A stretch of 30,039 bases of DNA from positions 1 through 30,039 of the forward strand of contig CAZNNL010000024.1 of NCBI GenBank assembly GCA_964574395.1, given 5' to 3'. This DNA is from JAXGQD01 sp964574395 (GTDB lineage: Bacteria; Bacillota; Clostridia; Saccharofermentanales; Fastidiosipilaceae). The notes under the pieces are model-generated. The model had not been told where the DNA came from. It saw only the letters and a program-made list of their open reading frames with translations, and searched no databases. The translations under genes were made by a program, and so were the position numbers. Numbering within the stretch: position 1 is the first letter of the stretch; each line of letters starts with the position of its first letter. Below, one piece after another: positions 1 to 9,558 of the stretch.

Positions 1-2063
1 AATCCATTAGTATTATTTGCTTTGTTTTCAACTTTATCATTGATGACAACATTATAATATTGAGCATTTACATCATTGGTATTTGTTGATATAGACATAC
101 CAAAAGTTGTTGTGTAATTCTCCTTTAATGACTCTACATCCAAAACTGTTGGGCTTTTCACTGTTTTCTCGGTCGAGATGCTATACTCAGGTCTAAAAGG
201 TTTATTGGCAATAACATAATACGTAATTGGGTCAGTAACAGTTTTAATAGGTTCGTAATCTTTTGCATTGGCAGGAGTAAGTGTTGCACTAGCCGTATTG
301 GTATTTAGCACCCTTGAGTCAGCTCCTGGATAGAGCAAAGTTAATCGAGGAGGAAGCTTGCTCGTCGAACCCCATCTAATTTCAAGGCCCGGCGCTGGTG
401 GTATGTAATCAATTCTTGCAGTGCGGGTTGCTTCATCGTAGGTCCATCCTGGGTTTAAGGCAGGATCAAAAAACGCTTGTGCTGGGATTTTATCCTCAAT
501 AACTACCTTTTCGTAATAGCGTTTACCAATTTCACTATTGGCAGAACCTTGGTTAACCGCAAACGAGTGAACTATAGGCTTTAAATCCGCATGATTTGTC
601 GATAAAAAATTAGGTTTGTCCGGATCAGATGAACCGCCTTCTAGGCTCGTTCCATTATTTGCAGTAACAGGTAAAGGCGATTCAATAAATTTCGTTAACG
701 CAAGAGGATGAATAATAAAGTCATCTAAATCCGCAACAGTTGCAACAACTTCTTCATTAAGCAATAGATTAGCAGTCAACGGCAATTTATAACCATCAGG
801 TGTTACTAATGTTTTGGTTTTATAAGCAATTGGGGTATCTACAGAAACACCGCCTGTTAGATTGACCAAATAATATCGGACTACGACATCTTGTGAAGTA
901 TTGACATATCCTGAAGGGCCCGTTCCACCCGGATATACAACTTCTTTGGATAACATATTTTGTATGTCCGAAGGGACAACTGACCCTACTTGTATAAATT
1001 CAGCTGGGAAACGAATTTCAAATACTCCGCCAATTAAAGGCTTGCTAGATTCAGTTAAAGCGAAACCAGCATAAAAACTTGAATCCGCACCAGTTAAATA
1101 TGGTTTGTCACTCGATGTGATAGTAATACGAGATACTGTAATATCAGGATCAACTTGTCTGACGTCATCAAGCGCAACTTCTGCAGCCCCTTTTTCTGAC
1201 TTATCTGTCAATGCATTATCTAAATCATTATTAGCCGAAAGATCCTCTACGGGATCTTGAGCAATAACATTAGCTTTAAATGTTTGCATTGCTTTGGTCT
1301 TAGCCAATTCATTGCCATCAGAAAAGACTCTGGCTACAGTTTCTACTACAAAGTCATCTGCTAGATTGTTAGCAGAAGTTTGATATTTAATTTCACCTGT
1401 ATCAAAACTTGCGCCAGAGGAAATTCCTGGCAATCGAAAACGCAAAACAACATCGTTCGATTGATTTACCATGCCAGCTGTATCTTTGTCTCCTGGATAG
1501 ACAATCTCACACATGCTTTGTAAAGCATCAGCAGTTTTAACACTTCCAACCGCAATATTTTGAGCAGGTATACGTATCTCTAAAATTCCACTAGTAAGTG
1601 CATCACTTGTGTTGGCTAGTGCTAGTTTTGTACGAAAACTAGCCGAATCGCCAGCCTTGTAATTCTGTACGCTTGTGACGATTTCCAAGGAAGACAGATT
1701 TACTTGTGGGTTAGTTACTTGAACTGTTTCACTTGGCTGTTCACTTACTTCTACTGAAGTATTTACAAGAGGTGCTTCTAGATTATCCTCGACAGGCAAA
1801 ATCGTCTGCTGGTCTTCTATTGCCGCAAGCTCTTCAACCACTATTGTTTCTTCTATAGGGGCTGCACTATCTTGAGAAGCTTCGATAGTTGAAGATACAG
1901 GCTCCTCTTCTACAAGGTCAGTTGTATCCTCTGTGACAACTAAAGTCTCTCCCGCAAGATCTGTGCTGTCTGCTATTGTAGCCATGCTCGTTGAGACATT
2001 GGTGAACAATAGACAAAAGATAATTAGAAAAGCTGTAAATGTACGTAGTTTGCGATTTTTCAT
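1..2063 (-). CDS. Secreted repeat-containing surface protein, partial (C-terminus outside window)
   Basis: The frame is open from an ATG at 2063 to the window edge (about 687 codons seen). A GA-rich ribosome binding site lies 4-5 nt upstream of the ATG. The N-terminus is a classic signal peptide: basic MKNRKLR, a hydrophobic stretch (FLIIFCLLF) and a likely cleavage site near residue 28. A Glu/Thr/Val-rich, low-complexity acidic linker follows (about residues 30-125). Next come two related modules of about 150 residues, each with the pattern of a S-x-F hydrophobic start, an EIR(I/F)PA motif, an (E/V)VYPG motif and an SxDVV(L/V)R(F/Y) strand. A third region ends in a DUF11/isopeptide-like strand pattern (YYNVVINDKV). 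This architecture is typical of Gram-positive wall-anchored adhesins. A sorting signal would lie outside the window, so anchoring is inferred. No enzymatic motif is seen. Confidence 0.8.
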   Translation of the reverse strand, partial: MKNRKLRTFTAFLIIFCLLFTNVSTSMATIADSTDLAGETLVVTEDTTDLVEEEPVSSTIEASQDSAAPIEETIVVEELAAIEDQQTILPVEDNLEAPLVNTSVEVSEQPSETVQVTNPQVNLSSLEIVTSVQNYKAGDSASFRTKLALANTSDALTSGILEIRIPAQNIAVGSVKTADALQSMCEIVYPGDKDTAGMVNQSNDVVLRFRLPGISSGASFDTGEIKYQTSANNLADDFVVETVARVFSDGNELAKTKAMQTFKANVIAQDPVEDLSANNDLDNALTDKSEKGAAEVALDDVRQVDPDITVSRITITSSDKPYLTGADSSFYAGFALTESSKPLIGGVFEIRFPAEFIQVGSVVPSDIQNMLSKEVVYPGGTGPSGYVNTSQDVVVRYYLVNLTGGVSVDTPIAYKTKTLVTPDGYKLPLTANLLLNEEVVATVADLDDFIIHPLALTKFIESPLPVTANNGTSLEGGSSDPDKPNFLSTNHADLKPIVHSFAVNQGSANSEIGKRYYEKVVIEDKIPAQAFFDPALNPGWTYDEATRTARIDYIPPAPGLEIRWGSTSKLPPRLTLLYPGADSRVLNTNTASATLTPANAKDYEPIKTVTDPITYYVIANKPFRPEYSISTEKTVKSPTVLDVESLKENYTTTFGMSISTNTNDVNAQYYNVVINDKVENKANNTNG

Positions 2064-2542
2064 TTTTCTCCCCCTCTTCTTGGCCTAAATAAGCCCAGCA
2101 ATAGTTCGTTTTTCTAACTCAGATGTGTATTTCAATAAAATGAAGCTAATGGTGTAAATCTAGAAACCCGATTAAATTTCAAATCTTTCATTTGAATTAT
2201 CAATTTGCGTTAATGGCAGTTAATCCCCCTAACGTAGAGCCATCCGATGACACAGACCGATAAATAAAAATGATTTATACAAAAAATCTCAACACATTCT
2301 CATAACATAGTATGGTAGTATGATTATGGTTAATCTTTCTTATGAACTATTTTAGTTTCTAAAACTGGTCAACACAACTATTAGATATGAATTACTTTTG
2401 TTTTAAAAATGATTAATTATTTCTATTTCATGAAAGTGAATTAATGATGGCAAAAGATGCCCATGAATATTTTTTCAGAATATAAAAAAGCGGCCAAGCT
2501 CCATCAAGAGCCTGACCGCCACAACTACTATAATGTAATGAC
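2064..2542. other. Intergenic region upstream of surface-protein gene
   Basis: About 480 bp without a gene. The part nearest 2542 holds the terminator of the baeRF-like gene. The remainder is the 5' region of the surface-protein gene and is AT-rich. It contains one TGGCAAAA word (2448-2455) and short imperfect palindromes around 2205-2260 (for example CGTTA...TAACG arms). I could not match these to a known riboswitch, and no clear -35/-10 pair stands out. Confidence 0.5.
2484..2519 (-). terminator. Intrinsic terminator of the baeRF-like gene
   Basis: Read on the minus strand, a 12-bp stem (GCGGTCAGGCTC with GAGCTTGGCCGC, two G-U wobbles) closes a 6-nt loop and is followed directly by six T. 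It lies 23 bp past the stop codon at 2543. Confidence 0.85.
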
Positions 2543-3625
2543 TTAATAACGCAATAACGCCGTATAAGGAGTCTCTACACCTTCTAAAGGCTTATGCAGT
2601 ACACTAATTTTCGCTTTTGTATTAATCGCCTCTAGCACCGCTTCATCGAGTGTTTTATCTTGTATAATCACTTTCGATAAGTCAACTATTAGCTCTGCTA
2701 TGCGACCTTCTGCAGCTGCTTTTTCAATATCATGTGTTTTGTGTAATACCAGTTCACCTGCAATAGCTTTGTTTAATCTACCTGCAAGATCCTCACGATC
2801 TTTTTGTAGAAGCGGATTCATCGCTTCTTTCAAGGCTTCTTGCGTGGCTTTTTGGTCTAGGGAATCTAATGGTTTGGGTACTTCTGCTGATAAGTAAACA
2901 TTTTCCTTAGCTACGTTCTTAAATGCCGCTATGTTTTCAACCGTACCAGCCAGAAGCACTGGTCGCTTTTCAAGTTTGTAAATTTCACCGAAAGTAGTGT
3001 CTAAATGACGGAAATATTTTTCTCTGTCTTTTTCCACTTCTTCTGGTTTAGCACGATGACCATGATACGCAGATTCATTACCCGTATAGGAGCCAAAATT
3101 AAGACTCGCATTGGAATCAAAATCATCGAACAACTCAGGAAATGAGGTTTTGATTGCTTCCGATTCAAAAGGTTCATTAGTATAGCGATTAGCTAAGTAG
3201 AGTTTAACGCGGTCTTTACTCAAATCAGCAACCAGAACTTCATCATATGTTTCTAGGTAAGCGAGCAAGGAAATGATGTGAAAATTCTCTCCCAGGAAGA
3301 CCTTAGGAGCGGGCTGATAATAGAGCTGAAAGATTTCAATTTCATCGTCAACTGCCAATATTGCTAAGCCATCTTTGCCATACTGCCAGAAACTTTGCAC
3401 ACCCTTCTGTAACTCATACAAGTTCTTGAGAGTTGTTTCCCAAGTACGACGAGGGTACTGTTCAATTAGACTTTTCTCTAGATCTTGCAACAGATTTTTC
3501 AACACAATCGGATCCTGTAAATTATCAGGTTTACTGCGATGTGTCGGCATATAGATGGAGATGTGCGGCTGTTCGTTAGAACGATTATTAAGAATGATTT
3601 TTTCTAGTCTTTCACGATTAGTCAT
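2543..3625 (-). CDS. baeRF-like protein (bacterial relative of archaeo-eukaryotic release factor 1)
   Basis: A soluble protein of about 360 residues. The start is set at the ATG at 3625 because AGGGAG sits 7 nt upstream; a longer in-frame extension to 3682 has no such site. The N-terminal ISIYMPTHR motif, the following helix-rich segment, a central KxYFRHLDTT-type helix, a strand reading RPVLLAGT and the C-terminal CIS-like alpha/beta region resemble the bacterial archaeo-eukaryotic release factor families predicted by comparative genomics to act on stalled or hibernating ribosomes. No GGQ-type motif is obvious, so peptide-release activity should not be assumed. The MATE gene lies upstream on the same strand about 110 bp away, and the gene ends at a strong terminator. 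Family assignment is from motif memory, not a search. Confidence 0.6.
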   Translation of the reverse strand: MTNRERLEKIILNNRSNEQPHISIYMPTHRSKPDNLQDPIVLKNLLQDLEKSLIEQYPRRTWETTLKNLYELQKGVQSFWQYGKDGLAILAVDDEIEIFQLYYQPAPKVFLGENFHIISLLAYLETYDEVLVADLSKDRVKLYLANRYTNEPFESEAIKTSFPELFDDFDSNASLNFGSYTGNESAYHGHRAKPEEVEKDREKYFRHLDTTFGEIYKLEKRPVLLAGTVENIAAFKNVAKENVYLSAEVPKPLDSLDQKATQEALKEAMNPLLQKDREDLAGRLNKAIAGELVLHKTHDIEKAAAEGRIAELIVDLSKVIIQDKTLDEAVLEAINTKAKISVLHKPLEGVETPYTALLRY

Positions 3626-3733
3626 AGGCATTCTCCCTTCAATTACTAATTTAACATTGAAGGAAATGCCTTTTGATGTCAAGTTTTTAGCAAAGATTTT
3701 GTGCGAAATAAACCAATCTTTTATGCAGAAGAA

Positions 3734-5131
3734 TTAATAAATTGGCTTTTTCGACCTCTGTATTTGCCTACGGATAGTTAAAAAACCAATGCTTAGTGCA
3801 GCAAAACTCCACGAAACAGGATAGCTTAAATAGATTATGTCGATATGACGATAGGATGGTAACATTGCGTAAACCCACGTTAGTCTAATAAGGCAGAGAC
3901 ATACTAATGCAATGACCATAGGCACTACAGCATTGCCCTCACCGCGAAAACTGCCAGACAGTGTAGCGAATACTGCAAAGATCCAGTAGCTTGGACAAAT
4001 GATAAGCATCATACGTTTGCCAAAATATAATACTTCAGGACTAGCGTTGAAAATTGACAATAGTTGTTCAGAGAAAACCAATCCAACAATGCCTAAACCG
4101 ATTGCTGTGGCACAGGATAATATGAGACAGGTCCGAGTCGCTAACATAGCACGTTTATATTTCCCTGCTCCGATGTTTTGCGCTACAAAAGTGGTTATCG
4201 CAATGCCAAAGGCATCAATCAACATAAAGATAAATCCATCAATTTTAACAGCAGCTGCCGTCCCGGCAACAGCAGCTGTTCCGAAGGCATTAATATTTAC
4301 TTGTAAGAGCACGTTAGAAAAACTAATCACAACGGTCTGTAGTCCAGCAGGAACACCCATTTTTAGCATCTGCTTTAATATATGCGACGAAAAAGCTAGT
4401 GTTTCTCTACCCCGATAGCCTAATAGATCAGTTTGAAATATGACGCGCATCGTGAAAATTGCCGCCACTATTTGAGAGATTACTGTGGCCCATGCAGCCC
4501 CTGCAACACTCCAGCCAAAGACAGCAACAAAAATCAAATCTAAAACAATGTTGATGATGCAAGACAGCGTAAGAATTTTCAGTGGCGTGCGTGAGTCGCC
4601 TTTTGCCCGTACGATACCTGATGAAATGTTATACATCATTTGTGGAATCATACCCGCGAACACAATTTGCATATACGTTGTCGCTAGGTCCAATATGTCT
4701 TCTGGCGTCCGCATAAACTTTAAGAGAGGCTTGGCAAAAATCAGCCCCGCAACCATCAAAAACAGCCCGCCCAGCATAGCCACCCAAAAGGCAGTTCCCA
4801 CGGTTTGATGCAAGCGCTGCTGGTCCTCAGCCCCATAATACTGTGAATAAACTACACTAGCACCTACAGAAAGCCCAAGAAAAAGACCAATAAATAATAC
4901 AGTTATCGACCCTGTAGAGCCAACCGCTGCCATTGCCTCATGCCCAGTGAATTTCCCGACTATCATTAAATCTGCAGTACTATACAGCTGTTGAAATATA
5001 CTGCTTAATATCAAGGGCCAAGAAAAACGCAGCAGTTCTTTCCAAATATTTCCAGTGAGAATGGGGTTTAATGTTTTAATCTTTGCTTCATCGGTTTGTA
5101 GAAGAGGTTCTTCTGTCTCTGTTTTTAACAT
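3734..5131 (-). CDS. MATE family efflux transporter
   Basis: An integral membrane protein of 465 residues, the usual MATE length, with about 12 hydrophobic segments in two pseudo-symmetric halves. The N-terminal half carries the characteristic PLILSSIFQQLYSTADLMIVGKF helix and the second half the matching KMGVPAGLQTVVISFSN helix. These are hallmarks of the DinF/NorM-type family that exports organic cations or drugs in exchange for Na+ or H+. The ATG at 5131 is preceded by AGGAAAG. A perfect palindrome (CTTAGCT-AAAA-AGCTAAG) sits 47 bp upstream. It is transcribed away from the SDR gene and toward the baeRF-like gene. The substrate cannot be told from the sequence. Confidence 0.93.
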   Translation of the reverse strand: MLKTETEEPLLQTDEAKIKTLNPILTGNIWKELLRFSWPLILSSIFQQLYSTADLMIVGKFTGHEAMAAVGSTGSITVLFIGLFLGLSVGASVVYSQYYGAEDQQRLHQTVGTAFWVAMLGGLFLMVAGLIFAKPLLKFMRTPEDILDLATTYMQIVFAGMIPQMMYNISSGIVRAKGDSRTPLKILTLSCIINIVLDLIFVAVFGWSVAGAAWATVISQIVAAIFTMRVIFQTDLLGYRGRETLAFSSHILKQMLKMGVPAGLQTVVISFSNVLLQVNINAFGTAAVAGTAAAVKIDGFIFMLIDAFGIAITTFVAQNIGAGKYKRAMLATRTCLILSCATAIGLGIVGLVFSEQLLSIFNASPEVLYFGKRMMLIICPSYWIFAVFATLSGSFRGEGNAVVPMVIALVCLCLIRLTWVYAMLPSYRHIDIIYLSYPVSWSFAALSIGFLTIRRQIQRSKKPIY

Positions 5132-5177
5132 ATCTTTCCTGATTTCTATTTCGCTTGTCCATCTAATACTACCAAAT

Positions 5178-5195
5178 CTTAGCTAAAAAGCTAAG
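5178..5195. promoter_or_regulatory. Perfect palindrome upstream of the MATE gene
   Basis: CTTAGCT-AAAA-AGCTAAG has two perfect 7-bp arms and a 4-bp spacer, 47 bp before the MATE start codon in the 251-bp divergent region shared with the SDR gene. The location suits an operator for the exporter. There is no T-run, so it is not a terminator for either neighbour. The binding factor is unknown. Confidence 0.4.
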
Positions 5196-5394
5196 TTGCC
5201 TTTTTGATATATATTTACCAGGTAGCAGCATTTATTCATTTTTTCAATTATATTATGTCTTTTCTTGTCGCTATACATTAAGCATTTATATCGCTTTCCA
5301 CTGATAACCGAAGCAGGAATTCGTACTACATGCTATTATATTTGTGAAATATTAATCGATTCATATTTCTTGAATCATAAACATGGAGGAACAT

Positions 5395-6156
5395 ATGCGG
5401 TTCGAAAACAAAGTGGTAGTAGTAACAGGTGCAAGTTCAGGTATGGGACGTACAATTGCACAAGATTTTGCCAAAGAAGGCGCAACAGTCATAGCTGTCG
5501 CTAGGCGTGCAGAGCGTCTGGAAGAATTAAAACTTGCCTGCGCGAATGAAAAGGGTCAAATCATCCCCTTCCCTGGCGACGTCTCTAAACAAGAAACAAA
5601 CGAAGCCATGATTGAAAAAGCGATCGAAGTTGGTGGTCGTTTAGACATTCTAATCAACAACGCTGGTATCATGGATGATTTCAAACCAATATCTGAGTTA
5701 GATAATCCTCTATGGGACAAAATTATCAGTCTAAACTTAACCGGTCCCATGTTTGCCATGCGCAAAGCCATCCAAATCATGCTTGAGCAAGAAAGCGGGG
5801 GCAACATAGTTAACGTCGCTTCTATTGGCGGCACCAATGGGTGTCGCGCTGGTGCTGCTTATACTGCTTCCAAATTCGGCCTTGTTGGAATGACTTACAA
5901 TACGGCATTCATGTACGCCAACAAAGGGATTCGCTGCAATGTGGTCTGCCCTGGCGGTGTCGAGACAGAGGTCGGAGTCAACATTTCCAACCCGAGTCCA
6001 CTTGGCGCAGAACGCATCATGAGAGGTCTAGATACTTCTATGCGTTCAGGACAACCCGAAGAAGCCTCCAGTGTAGTCTTGTTCTTGGCTAGTGACGCCG
6101 CGTCATTTGTAAATGGTGCTGCATTTAAAGTTGATGGTGGTTTGTCCTGCAACTAA
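5395..6156 (+). CDS. Short-chain dehydrogenase/reductase (SDR), NAD(P)-dependent
   Basis: A classical SDR of 253 residues. The start is placed at the ATG at 5395: the GGAGGA at 5385-5390 overlaps the earlier in-frame ATG at 5383 and is ideally spaced (4-5 nt) for 5395. Motifs in order: TGASSGMG cofactor loop (11-18), NNAG (88-91), catalytic Asn114 in NLTG, Ser143 in NVAS, the YxxxK pair Tyr156/Lys160, and a CPGG turn (185-188). The C-terminal VDGG is typical of FabG-like enzymes that reduce ketones or oxidise secondary alcohols. The substrate is not determinable. It is convergent with the hydrolase gene, with only 63 bp between them, and stands alone in its own transcription unit. Confidence 0.92.
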   Translation: MRFENKVVVVTGASSGMGRTIAQDFAKEGATVIAVARRAERLEELKLACANEKGQIIPFPGDVSKQETNEAMIEKAIEVGGRLDILINNAGIMDDFKPISELDNPLWDKIISLNLTGPMFAMRKAIQIMLEQESGGNIVNVASIGGTNGCRAGAAYTASKFGLVGMTYNTAFMYANKGIRCNVVCPGGVETEVGVNISNPSPLGAERIMRGLDTSMRSGQPEEASSVVLFLASDAASFVNGAAFKVDGGLSCN

Positions 6157-6219
6157 TATGAGGAGAAACCTAATAATATTGGCAAAACCAAGCCACATAT
6201 TCCGATAAACTCAGTTTAA

Positions 6220-7314
6220 TTACTTCAAGTGCTTATCAAGAAATGCCAGACTCAGCTCATTTATCTTCTCTAAGGTCTCACGAGCTGGCATTTCATGAGG
6301 GCCTCCAACTAATCTCACCAGTATGGGAGAGACAAGCGATAAGTCTATTAAAGTATAGTGATTGCTGCCTTTAATGTGGTAAAACTCAATCTGGTCATTG
6401 TTGATTAAATAGTTCTTATTTTGGGCGTAACGTTGGTCCGTATCCATAATTGCAGTCACGTTATCGCTATAAATATTCAGCATGGCTGAAGGATACGGCT
6501 CTGTGTTCCAATCAAACTTCCCATCTTTCACGTCAAGTATGTCCACCATAAAAGGTGCTTCGAGCGCGATTGCTGCATCAATATCATCTCTTAAGCGTGG
6601 CATGCCCAAAGCTGCTGCTCCACCTAGGGAATGGCCTAATACAGCTATTTTGTCGGAATCGACGAGTGCCATTTCTTCAGGATTGGAATTATTCTTATCG
6701 GTAAAATGGTCGATAACAAAACTTATATCATCCGTTCTAAGCTTCATCCACTTTTCGTATAGTGCAAAAGAATTGTTAGGGTCAGTATCAGGGCGTTCGC
6801 TAGTTATTTCAGAGAGGTAGTCTCGATCGATGAAGATGGTTTTGCCATTAATCTTAGTCATAAATGCATGATATGTGTGATCGATGCTAACAACAAAATA
6901 TCCATGACTTGCTAATTCTTCGTATAAGGATACATTACTGTCTTTATTCCCCAGACCACCATGTGAGAAAATGACCAGAGGCGCGCTATTTTCGCTGCCC
7001 GTAGCGAGGACAGGATAAAAGACTTCTACTGCGAGTGTACGTTTGCTCGCATTGTTGTTGAATGCTTCATCGCGACTATTATCCGTCAGTTCAACAATTT
7101 TCGTTTTGAATTCAAAACTGCCTGTTGTTGCGATTTTCTTAAACCCAGGAAAGAGTATAGCAAAATGCAGGAGTCCAAAAATCAGTAAAAAGGTAAGAAT
7201 GCCTGTGAGAATTTTTACGGATTTCTTTTTTAGAATTTCTTTTTTAATTAGCACTCGTCTGCCAACGAAAAGTGCGATAGCAAGCAATATCAGTAATATA
7301 CTTCGTGTTGTCAT
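6220..7314 (-). CDS. Membrane-anchored alpha/beta hydrolase (PAF-acetylhydrolase/dienelactone-hydrolase-like)
   Basis: A protein of 364 residues. Two N-terminal hydrophobic segments (about 5-20 and 35-55), joined by a lysine-rich loop, anchor an extracytoplasmic or membrane-proximal catalytic domain. The domain shows an oxyanion-loop HGG (118-120), the nucleophile elbow GHSLGG with Ser229, and a late His319 in a SNHYTLID context. The segment VIFSHGGLGNKDS followed by HGYFVVSIDH is typical of platelet-activating-factor acetylhydrolase-like and related esterases. GGAG lies 5 nt before the ATG. The gene lies downstream of the ene-reductase on the same strand, but a terminator separates them (7411-7453), so it is probably transcribed alone. 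The natural ester or lipid substrate is unknown. Confidence 0.85.
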   Translation of the reverse strand: MTTRSILLILLAIALFVGRRVLIKKEILKKKSVKILTGILTFLLIFGLLHFAILFPGFKKIATTGSFEFKTKIVELTDNSRDEAFNNNASKRTLAVEVFYPVLATGSENSAPLVIFSHGGLGNKDSNVSLYEELASHGYFVVSIDHTYHAFMTKINGKTIFIDRDYLSEITSERPDTDPNNSFALYEKWMKLRTDDISFVIDHFTDKNNSNPEEMALVDSDKIAVLGHSLGGAAALGMPRLRDDIDAAIALEAPFMVDILDVKDGKFDWNTEPYPSAMLNIYSDNVTAIMDTDQRYAQNKNYLINNDQIEFYHIKGSNHYTLIDLSLVSPILVRLVGGPHEMPARETLEKINELSLAFLDKHLK

Positions 7315-7410
7315 AAGTACTCCTCACCTCTTTTTAGAGCAGACTAAATCGATAGAACTTTTGCTGTACAAAATAACATAAGTACAATAACGCTAGATTA
7401 AGCCATTGTT

Positions 7411-7453
7411 AAAAAGATGCTAAACATCAGATTTGCGCTTGACGTTTAGCATC
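7411..7453 (-). terminator. Intrinsic terminator of the ene-reductase gene
   Basis: On the minus strand a 10-bp perfect stem (GATGCTAAAC with GTTTAGCATC), extended by four further pairs including one G-U, is followed by five T. It lies 45 bp beyond the stop at 7498. Confidence 0.85.
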
Positions 7454-7497
7454 CTTTGCGAGGTTTTGCATTAATTTAGAAGCAATCCTGTTGCTAC

Positions 7498-9444
7498 TTA
7501 AATTTTTATCGCAACTCTAGCGCCTTCAAAAATTGCTTCGACTGCACTTCTTGGTTTTTTGGCATCACCTATTGTGTAAACTTCTGCGGCTAAGTTCTCC
7601 TTATCGCCGAACGTATCAACGGTTTTTGAGCCAACCGCTAAAATAATCGTGTCGTAATTCTCAAACTTGATTCCTTCACCCAACTTCTCTGCATAGAGGA
7701 CACCATCTTCAAGTTTTATAGCTTTCGTGTTCTTATGGGTTTCAATACCATTCTGACGGAAGCGCTTGATCATGGTATCACGCACGGTCATGTAGAGGTC
7801 ATGCGCCATGGCTGGAAGTTGTTCGATGACGGTTACTTTTTCACAATAATCTTGGCAAAACTCCGCCGTCTCCACGCCAACCATGCCGCCACCAATAATC
7901 AACGCCGAGCTGGCTAATTGATACCTGCCACAAAGTACATCATTCGCCTGAACAACATTGGGAGCGTCAAAACCAGGTAAGTTCAGCATAAATGGCACTG
8001 CACCTGTTGCATCTATGAACACATCCGGAGCTTGTTCACGCACAAAATCTGAATCAACTTCTTGATTAAAGACCATATTGACGCCATTCTTTTCACACAT
8101 ATATAGGTAGTGACGAATGACGCGCGTGATTTGCTGTTTAAACGGCGGATAAGCGGCTATCAAAAACTGACCGCCCGATTGATAACGACTATTTTTTTCG
8201 TAAAGCCAAACATCATGGCCGCGTTCAGCACAGACGAGAGCACTATAAAGACCACCAATACCTGCACCCGCAATTAATACTTTTTTCTTGACATCGGCAG
8301 GTCCATACTGCATTTCCTCACGATTATTTGAGAAAGGATTAAACATGCAAGAAACGCCCCAATCCCCTTCTTGTAAAGTATCGTGATCGTTAAAACTCAT
8401 GCATCTTTGCGTACAACCGATACACGGTGTAATTTCGTCTACCACACCTTTTTCCATCTTATTTGGTAAGAACGGATCGGCAATACTTGCGCGTCCTAAG
8501 CAAATAAAATCTGCGTCACCACGCTCTATCGTATCTTCTATCATGCGCGGTGTGGCAAGGCGTCCTGCTAGTCCAATGGGAATATTCACATATTCTTTCA
8601 TCCGTCTAGCGCCGAACCAGTTCCATCCCTCGTCATAATCGGATGGTGGAACAATGACGTCCCAGGCGGCATAAGTACCTGCAGAGACGTTTATGGCATC
8701 ACAACCTGCTTTTTCCATTATTTTGGCAAAAGCAATTCCTTCATTCTCGGGTAAACCACCTAGTCTGCCTTCAATCGTATCAGTACGACAAATAATCACA
8801 AAGTCTTCACCACAGCGTGCGCGAATCCCTTCAATTATCTCTCTATGGAATAGGGTACGACCATCGATGTCACCACCATATTTGTCGATACGTTTGTTAG
8901 TCCGTGGACTCAAGAATTGCAAGCCCATGTAACCGTGCGCACTGTGAAACTCTATGCCATCAAAACCAGCTACTTGGCAGCGTTCTGCGGCAGAAATATA
9001 AGCCTCTACCATCTCCTCAACTTCTTCAGTGGTCATTTCATGCACTGCTTCACGATACACGGGAGAAGGTAAAACAGAAGGCGCATAGGGTTGTTGCCCT
9101 ATCATCGGTGTCATGGTTTCACGCCCAGCATGATGCAATTGAACAATCGCAATCGACCCACCATCTTTTATTGCTTTGGCGAGGTTTTTCAAACCAGGTA
9201 AATAACTGTCATCGTAGAGTCTTGGTTGACCCGGCATACCCATACCGCGTTCGTCGATAGCGGCGATTTCTGTGATTACCATGCCATAACCACCTTGTGC
9301 GCGATGCCCGTAGTAATCGCAGGCCATTTTGCCGATCGTGCCGTCATCTTCACACATGGCTGAATCCATGGCTGGAACGACGAGTCTGTTCTTTAGTGTT
9401 TTCGAACCAATTGTTAGCGGCTCAAAACTTTTAGGAAATATCAT
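7498..9444 (-). CDS. NADH:flavin oxidoreductase / 2,4-dienoyl-CoA reductase-type ene-reductase (FMN, 4Fe-4S, FAD)
   Basis: A cytosolic enzyme of 648 residues, full length for the FadH/2-enoate reductase/BaiCD-type family that reduces activated C=C bonds with NAD(P)H. The start is the ATG at 9444 with AAGGAG 6 nt upstream; the in-frame extension to 9480 lacks a site. Residues 1-335 form the Old Yellow Enzyme TIM barrel (VQLHHAGRE at 101-109, FHSAHGY with His167/His170, a YGG loop). A 4Fe-4S site follows with Cys341, 344, 348 and 366. Then comes an FAD-binding GAGIGG (393-398) and a second dinucleotide fold GGGMVG (518-523). The gene is divergent from a PucR-type regulator across a 150-bp region with a promoter and a palindrome, suggesting substrate-responsive control. 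The substrate (enoyl-CoA, enoate, steroid or aromatic) is unknown. Confidence 0.93.
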   Translation of the reverse strand: MIFPKSFEPLTIGSKTLKNRLVVPAMDSAMCEDDGTIGKMACDYYGHRAQGGYGMVITEIAAIDERGMGMPGQPRLYDDSYLPGLKNLAKAIKDGGSIAIVQLHHAGRETMTPMIGQQPYAPSVLPSPVYREAVHEMTTEEVEEMVEAYISAAERCQVAGFDGIEFHSAHGYMGLQFLSPRTNKRIDKYGGDIDGRTLFHREIIEGIRARCGEDFVIICRTDTIEGRLGGLPENEGIAFAKIMEKAGCDAINVSAGTYAAWDVIVPPSDYDEGWNWFGARRMKEYVNIPIGLAGRLATPRMIEDTIERGDADFICLGRASIADPFLPNKMEKGVVDEITPCIGCTQRCMSFNDHDTLQEGDWGVSCMFNPFSNNREEMQYGPADVKKKVLIAGAGIGGLYSALVCAERGHDVWLYEKNSRYQSGGQFLIAAYPPFKQQITRVIRHYLYMCEKNGVNMVFNQEVDSDFVREQAPDVFIDATGAVPFMLNLPGFDAPNVVQANDVLCGRYQLASSALIIGGGMVGVETAEFCQDYCEKVTVIEQLPAMAHDLYMTVRDTMIKRFRQNGIETHKNTKAIKLEDGVLYAEKLGEGIKFENYDTIILAVGSKTVDTFGDKENLAAEVYTIGDAKKPRSAVEAIFEGARVAIKI

Positions 9445-9500
9445 AAGTTGCTCCTTTCTAAATTGACCCATTGGGTTCAATTACTTCTCACGATGAATAC

Positions 9501-9529
9501 ATTATAAAAGTATCGATATCTATTCACCA
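9501..9529 (-). promoter_or_regulatory. Probable promoter of the ene-reductase gene
   Basis: On the minus strand a perfect -10 TATAAT (9501-9506) lies 17 bp downstream of a weak -35 TGGTGA (9524-9529), about 57 bp before the ATG at 9444. The weak -35 is compatible with activator dependence. Confidence 0.5.
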
Positions 9530-9558
9530 TGTTTGCTATGCCAAATATCACTCTACCT

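Noticed and set aside
2161..2290. Riboswitch (c-di-GMP-like) upstream of the surface protein gene
   Set aside because: Some short palindromes and an ACGCAAA stretch suggested one, but the conserved core and pairing of known classes could not be matched.
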